From positions 91,066,541-91,130,540 of the forward strand of contig JAQMRL010000008.1 in assembly GCA_035578175.1 (NCBI GenBank): 64,000 nucleotides of DNA, read 5' to 3'. Made by a program: the position numbers and the translations under genes. Source of the stretch: Catonia carolina (lineage: Eukaryota > Arthropoda > Insecta > Hemiptera > Achilidae). Of this stretch, positions 9,601 through 21,019 are shown piece by piece. The notes below the pieces were generated by a model that saw nothing but the letters and a program-made list of their open reading frames with translations, ran no database searches and was not told the origin of the DNA. Numbering within the stretch: position 1 is the first letter of the stretch; every line of letters begins with the position of its first letter.

Positions 9601-9895
9601 AACCCACCGGGTTGGTCTAGAGGTAAAGTCGTCGCCAAAATCAGCTGTTTAACAGCGGATTTTTGGAGACGAAGGTTCCTGGTTCAAATCCTAGTAAAGT
9701 TAGTTACTTTTATTTGGATTTGAATACTAGACAGTGGTTACCGGTGTACTTTGATGGTTGGGGTTTAATTAACCATACTCTTCCAGAAATGGTCGGTCTG
9801 GGTCTGTACAAGACTACATCTCATTTACACGTCATACACATCATCCTCATCTCTTTGGGTTATGGGGTTGCTTATTGTTCTAAATTGAACAGATT
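9601..9895 (+). mobile_element. SINE-D copy
   Basis: Begins with a tRNA-like head: GGTTGGTCTAGAGG as A box region and CCTGGTTCAAATCC as B box. It continues with a unique body of about 200 bases that includes GTGGTTACCGGTGTACTTTG, AACCATACTCT and GGGTTATGGGGTTGCTTATT. The reverse complement of the whole unit recurs at 22030-22365. The open frame over it is incidental. Confidence 0.8.
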
Positions 9896-9934
9896 AAAAC
9901 GTACACAAATTAAAAATATTAAAAAAATTTAAAA

Positions 9935-10520
9935 AAAGTATATTTTAGTTTAAAATATTGTATATAGCTTAGTTTAGTAATAAACTGTAATGTATATTTG
10001 ACTAAATAAAAAAATAAATAAAATAATCTCTTTAAGTTTTTATAGTCTTTTGTTTTTTATAATCTGAAGCTTTAATAAATTTTGCTTTTTTTATTTTATA
10101 GTTCTTGCTGTGCAGACCTACAAATCCAAGTTAAATATCCACGTGCAGAAAATTGGCAAAGTAAACAAATCCAGATGCGTTACCACAGTAGCAACACTAT
10201 TGAAATATGTTTTATTTTCTATTGCAATAATTTGAGCAAATAATATTTTCTATTGCGCGTAAAATAACCTTCATGTATCTATAAATTTTTACTGAATTTT
10301 TATTCGTTTACAAAAGATTTGTGTCGACATTGTACGGGCTTAGCTTAAGGGTCATTTTTAATTACTTAATACGGATAACCTCTTAAAATATTTAAAAACG
10401 TTAAAAAAATTTTATTTGTCTATAATTTTGCCTGGTTTTTCGATATTTCTTATAGTACCTACACAGATGAATAGCAAAAGAAAAATTTTTACAAATCATT
10501 TTAAGAATTTGAGCATTTTT
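9935..10520. other. AT-rich stretch, nothing recognised
   Basis: AT-rich DNA with A-runs after the SINE-D; no coding or repeat signal recognised. Confidence 0.4.
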
Positions 10521-10544
10521 GGTGAATTAAGCGAAGGGTGGAAG

Positions 10545-10690
10545 AGAAATATTTTCAGAGGACTGGGCATATTGATAAACGTGCTTTTTCACTCAGTAAG
10601 GAAGGCAATGGTCAACCACCTCACTCCATTTTTTACTTAGTATAGCCTCCAGAGGTTCAAACCAGACTTTCGGCTGCCGACCTAAACAAC
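10545..10690 (+). mobile_element. R2 retroposon, 5'-truncated copy
   Basis: Carries only the last 145 bases of R2: GGAAGGCAATGGT, CCACCTCACTCC, CCAGAGGTTCAAACC and CTAAACAACA. The loss of the 5' part fits incomplete reverse transcription. Confidence 0.75.
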
Positions 10691-10875
10691 AAAATTAAGG
10701 AATATTGCATAAAATATAAAAAATGTAATTGTTCTATTGATCTTTTGTCATAATATTAAAAAACGATTAATACGATAAAAAAAATTTTCGAAGTCCTTTG
10801 GAAGGAATTTTTATCGTACAAAGGGATATTTTGTTCTTATTACGTTTTCAAAAATCCAGTATTTGTTTTTTATAG

Positions 10876-11390
10876 GTTAACAAAATATTAAGATTACCTT
10901 AAAGTTTTTAAGCGGTTTTTGTTAAAGTTGAAACTTTGACACAAGATTCCCGAACTCTCAGTTTTCCAGGTAAGTAAGTAATCTCCGAAACCATTGAAGT
11001 CGTCAAGCTAAAATTTTGGGAATATAATACTCACATCCATTCTAAGCTACTGTTGTAAAATTATTTTTAAGTGTTAACTAACTTGTTTTTAAAACATAAT
11101 TAGTATTGATAGAATTTAGACAGTAGAGTAACCGGTTTCAGTTTTTTAGTGGTAACGTACTCGCCTCTCATCATGTGGTCTTTGGTTCGAATCCCATTCA
11201 GGCACGGCATATTTTCATACGTTACAAAAAATCAATTCATCCTTCATCGTCTGTATTAGCAGTAATTGCAGAACGTTCGGACATTAAACCCAAAAACAAA
11301 ATCATAATAAAACTTTGTAATTTTACTACACTGCACTTACAAATTACCAATATGCAATGATACTCCGGCGAAGTTTCAGATAGTTGGCTC
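10876..11390 (+). repeat. Duplicated locus, copy A (interrupted by SINE-A)
   Basis: AGGTTAACAAAATATT, CTTAAAGTTTTTAAGCGG and GTAACCGGTTTCAG match 13339-13610. The part after the SINE (TTGTAATTTTACTACACTGC onward, 11315-11390) matches 14040-14095. The repeat itself is non-coding and unclassified. Confidence 0.75.
11148..11300 (+). mobile_element. SINE-A, 5'-truncated
   Basis: Starts within the tRNA-like head at TGGTAACGTACTCGCC. It has B box GGTTCGAATCC, the linker CAGGCACGGCATATTTTC and CGTTACAAAA, and the A-type tail with ATTAGCAGTAATTGCAGAAC ending in an A-rich run. It sits inside copy A of the duplicated locus. Confidence 0.85.
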
Positions 11391-11399
11391 CAAAGGATT

Positions 11400-12225
11400 T
11401 TGAGAAAACGGATCATAGGTAGGTACTATTTTATTGTCTCTAGGTACAGTTATGAGTCTCAATTAAGAACTATACAAATATTTAGCTTTTTATGTTATCA
11501 GACATTTTAAAAAATTAAACATGAGTGAGTGAATGAGCCAGTCAGTAAGTGCTTTCTCATTTATAATATTAGAGATTATAAATCTTTCAGTTTGTAATAC
11601 GCAATACGTAACCAAAAAACAATATTTTTTTGATTTCAAAAATCTTTTTCGTCATTAAAACTGAAAGAAAACACAAAATACAGATAAAAATTCAAAATTA
11701 TAGATAAAATTTTAATTTTATTAATACGAAAAACGTATAAATATTTCTTCTTATACTTTTTCTAATGAATGAACAGTTAAAATTAATAAGATATTTTATA
11801 AATTAGTAAAAGGATTTTTAAATTATGATCTCATTGTCTCTGATATCAAAAGTCCTTTGAGATTCAACTCTTCAAAGCCATTTTTTTCTTTCAAAAAACA
11901 AGGTTCTCTTTAATTAAGCCTTCAAAGCAACCGTCGTTTAAACTGTATAATAACTATCAAACGATTGCAAATAATGCTACCACAAGTTATAATTATTTTA
12001 ATGAACAACACAATAGAATTATTTTTCTTGTGAGACGGAAAAGAAATTGAATTAACTTATTCATAATTTAACTAAGTATACTATTAAATCGCGCATTGAA
12101 ATAAATGCACAGCACACCACATTGACTTTCTTGTTGAACGTGAAGCAGTACGATTATAACTGTACTCATTGATGGATAGATTTTGATTCCATATCCATAA
12201 CAATATAGTATATTTTTCTTCCTCT
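11400..12225. other. AT-rich stretch, nothing recognised
   Basis: AT-rich DNA with poly-A and poly-T runs; no coding signal recognised. Confidence 0.4.
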
Positions 12226-12229
12226 CACA

Positions 12230-12345
12230 ATCAAGGATTAGGCTTCCGCCTGTTCCGACTCACAACAGGGACAAACTATTGAATTATTGCCATCTTTTGT
12301 GTGGCCTTCCAACATCTCTCCTCCTCCTTGTAAAGGGATTTAAAA
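12230..12345 (-). pseudogene. LINE 3'-end fragment
   Basis: Resembles 14098-14180 (AATCAAGGATTAGGCTTCCG, TTCCGACTC, TTGAATTATTGCCATC). On the minus strand the related copy reads GRPRKRW in one frame, a motif common near the C-terminus of insect LINE reverse transcriptases. Only about 100 bases remain. Confidence 0.55.
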
Positions 12346-12720
12346 GTAAAATGAAAATGAAATGAATTACTGTTGAAATAAATAAAGACACAATTGAATT
12401 TGATTATATTATATGATATTTAATGAACGATTGAAATTTGGTAAAAAAGAAATTAAATTGACAAGAATTGATTTACAAAAATTATTAGTTACTGATCTTT
12501 GAATTTAATTTATTTATTGATGACACTTTTAATTATAATGTTAAGTTTTAATGAATTTAAATTGAAATAATAATGAATTTATGATTAATAAAATGAGCTC
12601 AAATGTAATGAAAATTTTTAAATATATATTTACGCAGTTTTGTGAAGTTCTTGGAGATGTGCCGTGTACCATTTGCCTGGATCGAATAGGGGACTGGACC
12701 ATTGTTACAATCGGTTTTAT

Positions 12721-12856
12721 TCATGCGGTCTTGGGTTCGAATCCCATTCAGGCACGGCATCTTTTCATACGTTACAAAATAATCATTTCATCCTTCACCG
12801 TCTGCATTAGCAGTAATTGCAGAACAGTCGGACGTTAAGCCAAAAAAAAAAAAAAA
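12721..12856 (+). mobile_element. SINE-A, 5'-truncated, with 12-bp target duplication
   Basis: Starts at TCATGCGGTCTTGGG inside the tRNA-like head, keeps the B box GGTTCGAATCCC, linker and A-type tail, and ends in a long A run. AATCGGTTTTAT flanks it exactly at 12709-12720 and 12857-12868. The clean duplication fixes both ends. Confidence 0.93.
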
Positions 12857-12869
12857 AATCGGTTTTATA

Positions 12870-13285
12870 GTTTTAATAGATTCTTTCAAAAATTCCATTT
12901 ATTGGTTTCAAAACCGTTGTTATATTGAATTCAGTTTCTTAATTTATTTATATCTTGATGTTATCTTAGTTTCTTTTTATAAAATTCATTTAATTGAAAT
13001 TATTTATTAAAATTTATATATTCATTTGTTTTTGAGTAGCTTCACTTTTATTAAGTTGAACTATCTGGCTTTGGAATTATTATTTACATTAAATATTTCT
13101 TATTAAATTTTAGTTTCATATATATAATTCTTGCTATAAAATATTAAGATAATAAATTAAAATTATTTATCTTGATATTTAATGATTTACTATTATTTAA
13201 AATATTTCTTTGAAAATCCAACAATTAACTTTTATTCTTGTCATATGATCAACGATACTATGTACAATAGATTGCTATTCTACAC
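12870..13285. other. AT-rich stretch, nothing recognised
   Basis: AT-rich, no ORF, no matched repeat. Confidence 0.4.
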
Positions 13286-13287
13286 CC

Positions 13288-13338
13288 TCTAGAGAGGTTC
13301 AAACCAGCCTTTCGGCTGTTGACCAAAACAACAACAAC
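13288..13338 (+). mobile_element. R2 retroposon, terminal fragment
   Basis: About 50 bases with GAGGTTCAAACCAGCCTTTC and an AACAACAACA end. Only the 3' tip of R2 was copied or kept. Confidence 0.7.
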
Positions 13339-14095
13339 AGGTTAACAAAATATTCAGATTACCTTAAAGTTTTTAAGCGGTTTTTGTTAAAATCGAAACT
13401 TTTACTCAAGATTTCCGAACTCTCATTTTTCCAGATAAGTAACTAGCCTCCAAAACTATAGAAGTTATCAAGCTAAAGTTTTGAGAACATAATTCTCACA
13501 TTCACTCTAAACTACTGTAGTAAAACTATTTTAAGAGTAATTAACTTGATTTTAAAACATAACTAGTATAGATAGAATTTAGTCATTAGAGTAACCGGTT
13601 TCAGTTTTTTTAATATCTCATAATAAAAATTTTTCTGCCCATAACAGACAGGTGGAGTGTCAAATTATTTACACTCAATCTGTTTGTTGCAGGGCTAAAA
13701 TAAATAGTTCTGTTTCTTATCACATGGTCAGCCAATTGAATGACTGAATCATTTAAGAGCAGAAGAGGTAGAGGTGTAAAAGACACTAATCAGAGTTATC
13801 TTCTCTGCAAGTAATGAATTTCATTATACAGCCAGACCCTGTGGTGAATGAAGTGAAGGTGTCATTTGCAGGGTGGAAAATATGTGCTTTTCGGAGGGCC
13901 TGGCATGCTGATAAGCACACTTTTCCACTCAGTGAGGAAGGCAATGGTAAACCACCTCACTCCTCGTTTTACTTAGTAAAACCTCTACAGGTTCAAACCA
14001 GCCTTTTGGCTGATGACCTAAACAACAACAATAAAAATTTGTAATTTTACTACACTGCACTTATAAATTACCAATATGTAATGATACTTCGGCAA
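13339..14095 (+). repeat. Duplicated locus, copy B (interrupted by R2)
   Basis: Matches copy A at 10876-11390 on both sides of its insertion. Where copy A holds a SINE-A, copy B holds a full R2 with its own target duplication. The uninterrupted sequence can be read across the TAATAAAA region in both copies. Confidence 0.75.
13633..14029 (+). mobile_element. R2 retroposon, full-length copy with 11-bp target duplication
   Basis: AATAAAAATTT occurs at 13622-13632 and 14030-14040, bounding a 397-base element. It starts near CCCATAACAGACAGG and ends in AACAACAAC. This fixes the family as a retroposon with a trinucleotide tail. It has no ORF for its own mobility. GGTTCAAACC near its 3' end resembles a polymerase III B box but lies at the wrong end for a normal SINE promoter. 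Confidence 0.85.
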
Positions 14096-14097
14096 AG

Positions 14098-14285
14098 TTC
14101 ACAATCAAGGATTAGGCTTCCGCTTATTCCGACTCGCAACAGCGAAAAACTATTGAATTATTGCCATCTTTTGCGTGGCCTCCCAACATCTCTCCTCCCC
14201 ACCGGTCTGTATTACAAAACGCTGAAGGGGATCCTTCCGTCAGGGATTCTCTCTACGTGCTCCCTCCATCGATTTCGATATTCTA
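14098..14285 (-). pseudogene. LINE 3'-end fragment
   Basis: The minus strand shows GRPRKRW in one frame, then stops. The plus-strand block GATTAGGCTTCCGCTTATTC is shared with 12230-12345. It is a decayed C-terminal and 3' UTR piece of a LINE, and more GC-rich than its surroundings. Confidence 0.55.
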
Positions 14286-14764
14286 ACGAAATAGTATATA
14301 TTCTGAAATTTAAACTAAATAATAACTAATTTATCACAAAACACGACAATGTTTTGATCAGCAATATCGAATGGCTAAAATGAAATGACCGAACTTTTGA
14401 AAGAAAATAGGGCAACCATTATCTTCTGACCTCACGCTGTCAGACTTTTTCCAGTGGAGTTGAATGAAGTTTGATTGTTTTGTAAAAATGGATTAACACA
14501 CAAAATGATCTAAAGGTATTGAATAATAGACGCTGTAGAAACTGTTAAGAAGACTTTTTCTGTTATGTTCGAACTAAAACAAGATGGATTCGTCGAGCTG
14601 AATTGTCCATTGAATAAAACGGGAACCATTTCGACCAACTTCGTAGGTGATGAAGCCTTCATTTTTTTATTTTCATTGTTTTCAGAATTTAGTGAAATAG
14701 TTGATAAACTACTATGAGGAAAATCCTTCATTTTGTTCATAAATGTTTGTAAATATTTAGCCTC

Positions 14765-15560
14765 TTTCTGTTATTATTAAAAATTGAATTGCAATATTTT
14801 ATATTTATTGTTGTTAATAACTAAATTTACATCAATTTTCTCAAAAAAAATTATTGGTCTAATTTAACACTTAAAAGTTATTTTACGTTAAATCTAAAAA
14901 ACAATATTTTAAACCCTTAATTTTTTGTATTTTATGTCATATCTATAAAATTACCAAAGTTAACAATTCTGGAACCTGTTTATTCAATTTCCAGGTTAAC
15001 AACCATGAAATGCCACCAAGTTCGTCTCTTAACTAAAGCCTCAAAAAATTCAAAATGGCCTCATTTCACCGCGGTAACTAAATTCCGGGTGAAATCTTTC
15101 GCCAGATGTAACTCGCTAACAAAGCGTTTCCGGATCTATGTTTATATTTTTGTAACAATTTAGCATGTTTTTGTTATTAGCTGTTAAAACTCGAATTTCA
15201 ATACTTTTATTTCTTGTTTTTAATTACTAAATTTTATCAATTTTATAAAACAAATAACTTAATTTACCACTTAACAAGGTTATTTTACGTTAAATTTTTT
15301 AAAATAATATTTCCAACCTCTAATTTTTGTATTTTATGCCAGAGATCTAAAAAATTATAAAACATTACAGTTCTGGAACCTGTTTTATTCTATTTTTCCG
15401 GTTAAGGACCATAAGATGCCACCAAGTCTGCCGCTTAAAATTAAAGACTTAAAAAATTCAAAATTGCCTCATTTCACCAGAGTAACTGAATTCGGGACGA
15501 AATCTTTAGCCAGGGTAACTCGCTAACTAAGCGTTTCCCAACCTTTATTTATGTGAACAT
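14765..15560 (+). repeat. Degenerate tandem dimer, unit about 400 bp
   Basis: Two imperfect copies (about 14765-15165 and 15168-15560) share TTATTTTACGTTAAAT, TTTTGTATTTTATG, TTCTGGAACCTG, ATGCCACCAAGT, AAAATTCAAAA, CCTCATTTCACC, GAAATCTTT and AACTCGCTAAC in the same order. There is no coding frame. It could be a two-unit fragment of a satellite or a tandemly duplicated non-autonomous element. Confidence 0.75.
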
Positions 15561-16600
15561 TTTTTTTATGTAAGCATTATATTCAGTTCTCGAGAAATTT
15601 CCGTTGAATTTTAGGTCACTCTGTATTATGATAAATTTTCATTCTCTGTTTAAAAATTTAAAATTTCGTACTAAGGGATATAATTATTTGAAGACAATAT
15701 TCAGTTCCAGAAATTTGAATTTTCAAAGATTGATTCACGTTAGTCGTTTATCCACCGTAGGTATAGAAATTTTAAAAAATTTCGTGGTTTATTGTTTATA
15801 TCTCCAGTAACATAAAATTTAAAATTTATCAGATATTAAAGTTTGTATATTTTGACAATAATTTAAATGGAAAGCATATATCCACGTTAGTGGATATTGT
15901 TACACCGAGAATGATAGAAGGAACGCATAAATATTGAATTGTGATGTAATATAAATCAAACTGGTGAAGAACTCAATCCATTCAAGAGACAAGAGAGCAA
16001 GTGTTAAACTTCTCAGGCACTCCCCTTATTTTGATCTTCTTATGATTTTGTCTAGCCGGTGTGTAGCCACATCAGGTCTTTAAGTACCAACGTTCCCCTC
16101 TACAAATCTGTCTTACTGATCTGAACAAGAAATACTGAGGCAATAAATATACAGGTTGTTTATTTCTCTAACAATAATATATCTACGAACAAGGACATTA
16201 ATAGTTTACACATAATGGTTAAGTATTTTAATAATTTTATTTTCCCCTATAAATATGTTCTGGTTTTAAAAATACACAGATAAAACTTGAAGTTTTACAG
16301 TGTAATACGTATAACATGTAAGTAGTGTATTTAATAGAAAATTTAATTACCTACAACTTTTATTTCGCTTATTTTGTCGAAATATTTAGCCGTTTTGGTG
16401 TTATTTAAGTTTCAAACGAGTTCTACGAGAATTTTTTGCAAAAATTTCAAATTTGTTCGTAATTTTCTCCATGGTTTTGCAGTTTAGAAATTTTTTTATG
16501 TTCAAAATGTTTGGCAACTCGTTATCTTTAATTTGGTGTGTAAAAAAAGACTGTACGGTAATTAGAACTGAAGATATAATCAAATAAACGAATTAATGAC
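15561..16600. other. AT-rich stretch, nothing recognised
   Basis: AT-rich DNA with short ORFs only. No protein similarity recognised. Confidence 0.4.
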
Positions 16601-16960
16601 AGGAATGCTTGGCGGCCATCTTTAATCGCCATTTTGGTCGATTTCGCCGGAGTTTCTTTTGGGACCATTGGATATTCTTGATGAGGAGGTTAAAACGAAC
16701 ACGTCGATGTATGACCAATTGGGTTGTGGGGCGGGGGTGATCGGTAATCCTATCTGACCCACGGACTAATCTCTTCCATTTGACAAAAAGAAGCGCAGAC
16801 TTGTTAGGGGGAAGAATCCTCCCTCCAGACAGGTTCGACCACGTCCCCGCCTGGCAACACGGTTTTCTGAGTTACAAACATGCCTAGTAAAAGTACATTA
16901 AAAAAAAATGCGTCCCTCATATTTTGCAAACGAAACCCCTCCTAGCGCCTGGACTAGTGG
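16600..16960. other. Moderately GC-rich block of unknown origin
   Basis: More GC-rich than its surroundings, with GGCGGCCATCTTTAATCGCC and GGGTTGTGGGGCGGGGG, but without a long ORF. It may be an unrecognised transposable element. No other copy was found in the window. Confidence 0.35.
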
Positions 16961-17269
16961 TTTCTATCTCGAATCACTAATTACGGAATTCCTAAGAAGT
17001 GTAACCGATGAAATGTTCCACAATTCTTTTTGTTACATGAAATAAAAAAATCATTTTTTGTTAGAGGGCTTACGAATACAAGTATTTACTAAAAACATTT
17101 AAAAAATTAAACTTACTATTATGAATATTAAATAGTGTTAATTATTAAATATCATGAAAAGGTTAACCTTTGTAATTAACTGCGGGAGTCCTACTAATGA
17201 GTGGTCTCCTCCTTTTACGTCTGTCATTTTTTTTAAATATAGGGTATATTGTATGATAATATATATATA

Positions 17270-17800
17270 TATATGCAGATACCACAGGAAAATAATGTTT
17301 GATATTTGGGCATTCATTTAGATCGTAGATTGACTTGGGGCTATCATATCAAAACAAAGTGTTTGCAACTAAATAACCGTACAAAATTACCTCAAAATTC
17401 ATCAACAGAAAATCAACTCTACTATTAATCTTTAAATTATTAACATATAAGGCTTATCTACGACCGATTTGGAATTACGGTATAGAAATTTTTGGGATGG
17501 CAAAGAAAACTCACATGCAAAAAATTCAAACCATCAGTCAAAAATACTTCGCATGATAACGAACGCCCCATATTACTTAACAAACCTAACATTGCATTCC
17601 GACTTGAAAATTCCTTTTGTATCAGAAACTGCTAAAATCAAATACTGAAAATTTAACAGAAAGTTAACAGACCACATTAACCCCCTAAATACAGCAAAAA
17701 AATCAAAAATACTTCCATGAATACAGCAAAATGTTGAGACAAAACTTAACCCACCGACGCCTGCGCAGAAAATGGAGTATAGATCTACTGATCTAATAAC
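17270..17800 (+). pseudogene. Jockey-type LINE reverse transcriptase relic
   Basis: Across shifting frames the plus strand reads YLGIHLDRRLTWGYHIKTK, then a segment of the type IWNYGIEIFGMAKKTH, IQTISQKYF and PYYLTNLTL. These are the thumb region of jockey-clade LINEs (YLG...LTW and the NYG-WG blocks). Several frameshifts and stops show long decay. No 5' part is visible. Confidence 0.75.
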
Positions 17801-17879
17801 AAAATATATAAATTTTATATAATGCTTAAAAGATATCCATATTATTTTACAGATGTCATAATTCTTTAACGTTTTACTT

Positions 17880-18430
17880 TTGTAATTATAATTTATTATG
17901 TGTTGTTCAGATCTTTATTACTCGTGTACCCTAAATATTTTTCGTTTCTTATTTCATTTTGTTTATCGTACAGTACTTATATTATTTTGTTATTGTTGTT
18001 ACTTTCTACGCTATTTCTTATTCTAATTACTTTGTATTTTATGTTATTCTTGTTATGTTTATATTATTTGATTTTCCTGTGTTTGTTTTCTACTTTTTGC
18101 TATAAATTGATCAAACAAACATAAGAATATATTATTTAATACTTCAATTTAATTACATAGAAAAACTTTTTTTTAACAAAGTGTAATTCTTTTGCAATCT
18201 GTTTTTTTTTTTAAATGTAAATTATATCAACTTTAAGCAAAGATGATAAAAATCTGAATAATAAAGTTCTTAGTTAAAAATATAAAACACACTCAGTAGC
18301 CTAGTGTGTTTAAAAAAATACCAAACTCTGAACAAAACACAAAACATTAATAACTTGAAACCTGAAGTAGTTGAAGCTGAAGATGACGATGACCATGATG
18401 GAGATGATAATGATTCTGATCATGAGATGA
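17880..18430. other. AT-rich stretch with GAT-rich end
   Basis: AT-rich DNA. At 18375-18430 a GATGACGATGACC-like run could be the remains of a trinucleotide LINE tail, but no LINE frame adjoins it in the right orientation. Confidence 0.35.
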
Positions 18431-18434
18431 CGAT

Positions 18435-18790
18435 GATTAGTTGTAGAAGTAGAAAAAATTAAATGATTTAACAAAATCAAAAGGTAAGTCCAATATTTTA
18501 ATCTGTGAGTATCTTTGCTGTTGTCGAGGATGTTGATTACGAAAGGATTTTGATGCTCTTATAGCTTTTTTAAATGTTTTCGTTGAGTTATTTAATATAT
18601 TTTTTATGAAGGGCTGGTTTAGATGGTTCTGCAATATTTCTTTGCATGGGGATGCAGTGATGAGTCTCAGGAATTTTGATTGAAAGCGCTGCAGTATTTC
18701 TTTATTCGATGAACTACCTGCCGGCTACCCTATAACTCTAATCTGTAAGTCCAAATTGGTTTGAGAATTATTTTACTATACGTAGAAAAT
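18435..18790 (-). pseudogene. Jockey-type LINE reverse transcriptase relic
   Basis: The minus strand gives ILKPIWTYRLELWG in one frame and, after a shift, SSSNKEILQRFQSKFLRLIT and a NHLNQPFIKNILNN segment. The IWTYG-LWG and FQ-K-LR blocks are characteristic of the jockey clade thumb. Frames are broken. Confidence 0.7.
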
Positions 18791-18799
18791 AAACGGAAA

Positions 18800-19420
18800 A
18801 TTTTATCCACACGATAAAACTTTAACAAGACGTATAGAAAAATGAAATAGAAAAGAACCTTGAACAAAACAAATTTCAATTTATGAAAAATTTAATAAAA
18901 TAACGAGGCTGATTTTTAGGGTTTAAGAAACTGTATGTCGGTAATAATTGATCTGCACCATCCTATCACGATGGATGGTCTCCTTATGATGGTTATCTCT
19001 ACACTTAAAATCCTTACTTCATATCCTCCTTCCTTCCAAGAACGCTATTTCCTGAAACAGATGGCTCCTTTGTTCAGGAAAATATACGAAGAAAACGTAA
19101 TACTCTCGGAAAATATAAATACAGAGAGTCCAAGGTGCAACGCTAACGAAGAATCTCAAGCAGAGTGACATGAGACGATGATCTGTAATATTTGGTAAGC
19201 GGAGAAAATCTGTAAGATCCGTAAAAACGTAAACAGCATAAGTTGCACGGAAAAACATACTGTACTCATATTTTTCATTATATAACTACGTTTCAATAAA
19301 TATTTATTGAATTAATTTAATGTTGAAAAAAATCTCTTTCATGAAAACATTTTATCTAATAGCTGGTGGCAATTTTTAAAAAGGATTACCTTTGACTAAT
19401 GACAGAACCATTAGTGATTT
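18800..19420. other. AT-rich stretch, nothing recognised
   Basis: Short ORFs only; none resembles a known protein. Confidence 0.4.
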
Positions 19421-19429
19421 CTGTATCGA

Positions 19430-19800
19430 TTCTTTAAGAGGAATCGAATGACACTATTTTTGTTTCCAAATTCCGAATTTGATTCCTTGACTTCCGGTTT
19501 TGGGCCACTTCCAGTAAAAATCGGACTTCAAACGTAATCCAGACCCCCCACTATCTTTTTGTGTAGACTAAAATCCGGAAACCGATTGTTGCTATCTCCT
19601 GTAGTTTCTGACTTTGATTTCTTGACTTCCAATTTTGGGCCTTCTCCGAACTCAAAACTTGAACTTCAAATTTAATTTGCGCACACTAACTTTTTTTGTA
19701 GATTACGAATCCCAAAACCATATATTGCTATCTCTTGTATTTTTGACATCTGGATGTGACCGACAGACGGACAAAGGAAAATGATAGATGAAATTTAAAA
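19430..19800 (+). repeat. Imperfect tandem dimer, unit about 150 bp
   Basis: GATTCCTTGACTTCC...TTTTGGGCC and TTGCTATCTCCTGTA at 19490-19605 recur as GATTTCTTGACTTCC...TTTTGGGCC and TTGCTATCTCTTGTA at 19615-19740. The unit ends near GACCGACAGACGGACAAA. It is non-coding and the class is unknown. Confidence 0.6.
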
Positions 19801-19809
19801 TTTTTTACC

Positions 19810-20425
19810 AATATGGTACGGGAAAAACAAAATATACTATAAAGGTTAAGTTCAAAAAACAAACGTAGATTCTTTTTAAAGGTAGACTAGGCCTACATGC
19901 TTTGTGTAAAGTTACGTACGTGTTATTGACAAAGGTTGAAAATGAAACTAAGAGGAGGTAACAGAGAAAGTTGGGGAGAAGAAAGATTTAAGAAAGAGAA
20001 TTATTTTGAATGGTAGATGTCATTAAATTGTTTCGCACCGATTAATTTTACACGCCAACTGTTTTACAGACTCGACTGTAGAAATTTCATAAGAAGTACG
20101 AAATGAGTAAGAACTTTGTAGATATAACAAGTAGGTTGTTTGTTTCAAAACAAGTCCCTATTTTATTAACGTTAATATATCATTAATGATCTCAATTTTA
20201 TAACTCTTGTTAGATCTATACAATACTCGAATATTTTAATTAATCTTTATCATATTTGGTTCATATAACAAAGGTTTCCCCTGATGTTGTCATATATTTT
20301 ATATGTTATCCGGGTGTGTAAAAAATCTAAAACTGGTTAAGTTTTAGTCAAAAAGCTTATTGTATCGAATAATAAGCAATTAGAATTAGTAGAGACGCAT
20401 AAAATATACTATTTAAGAACCCGAA
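19810..20425. other. AT-rich stretch, nothing recognised
   Basis: No ORF or matched repeat. Confidence 0.4.
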
Positions 20426-20429
20426 ATTT

Positions 20430-21000
20430 ACGTCCGCCATTTTGGATTACGCGCCTCATTTGCTACAATTTTTATGCTCTATAAGATAAGGTAGGCGCCA
20501 TGTCTGCTAAAATTCTTGGGAAGGCTCTTTTCTCGTTAAAAAATTTTATTTTTTTAAAGTTCGGCTTTAATGTGCATTTCAGCGCAAAATGTATACAATA
20601 AAAGTTGTAAAAAATTTAAAATCCTACAACTTTTATTTCAAACATTTGTTTGTATAACGCTTAGTTTAGCGGTAAATTAGCGATTCTCTGTTTTTTTCAC
20701 GAAAATGTTAAAAAAAACTCGATTTTTTAAGATTTGAGCCTTAGTATGCATTTTACGACAAAAGTGTATAATTAAATTTATAGGAAATTAAAAGATCTAC
20801 AACTTTTATTTGGAGCATTTTTCTCTAAAGAGCGTAGTTTAACGCAAAAGAGTGATTTTCCGTATTTTTAAGCCGAACTGAGGTTGATTTTCATTTTGTT
20901 TATTTCTAACGTTTTATTACTAATGTTAGGTTATATTGTTAATTATTTGCATTGACAAGAGAAAGTTGTGTGAGTGTTTTACACCAGATTATTTCTTTAC
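20430..21000 (-). repeat. Dispersed repeat R1, minus-orientation copy
   Basis: The reverse complement matches the first 600 bases of the copy at 2060, including TTTTACACC/GTGTGAAAC, the CGGAAAATCACT block and the TTTAGCAGACATGGCGCC block shared with 63880. This copy stops before the dinucleotide run. Confidence 0.65.
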
Positions 21001-21019
21001 CCCTCGTTGCAAACAAAGG

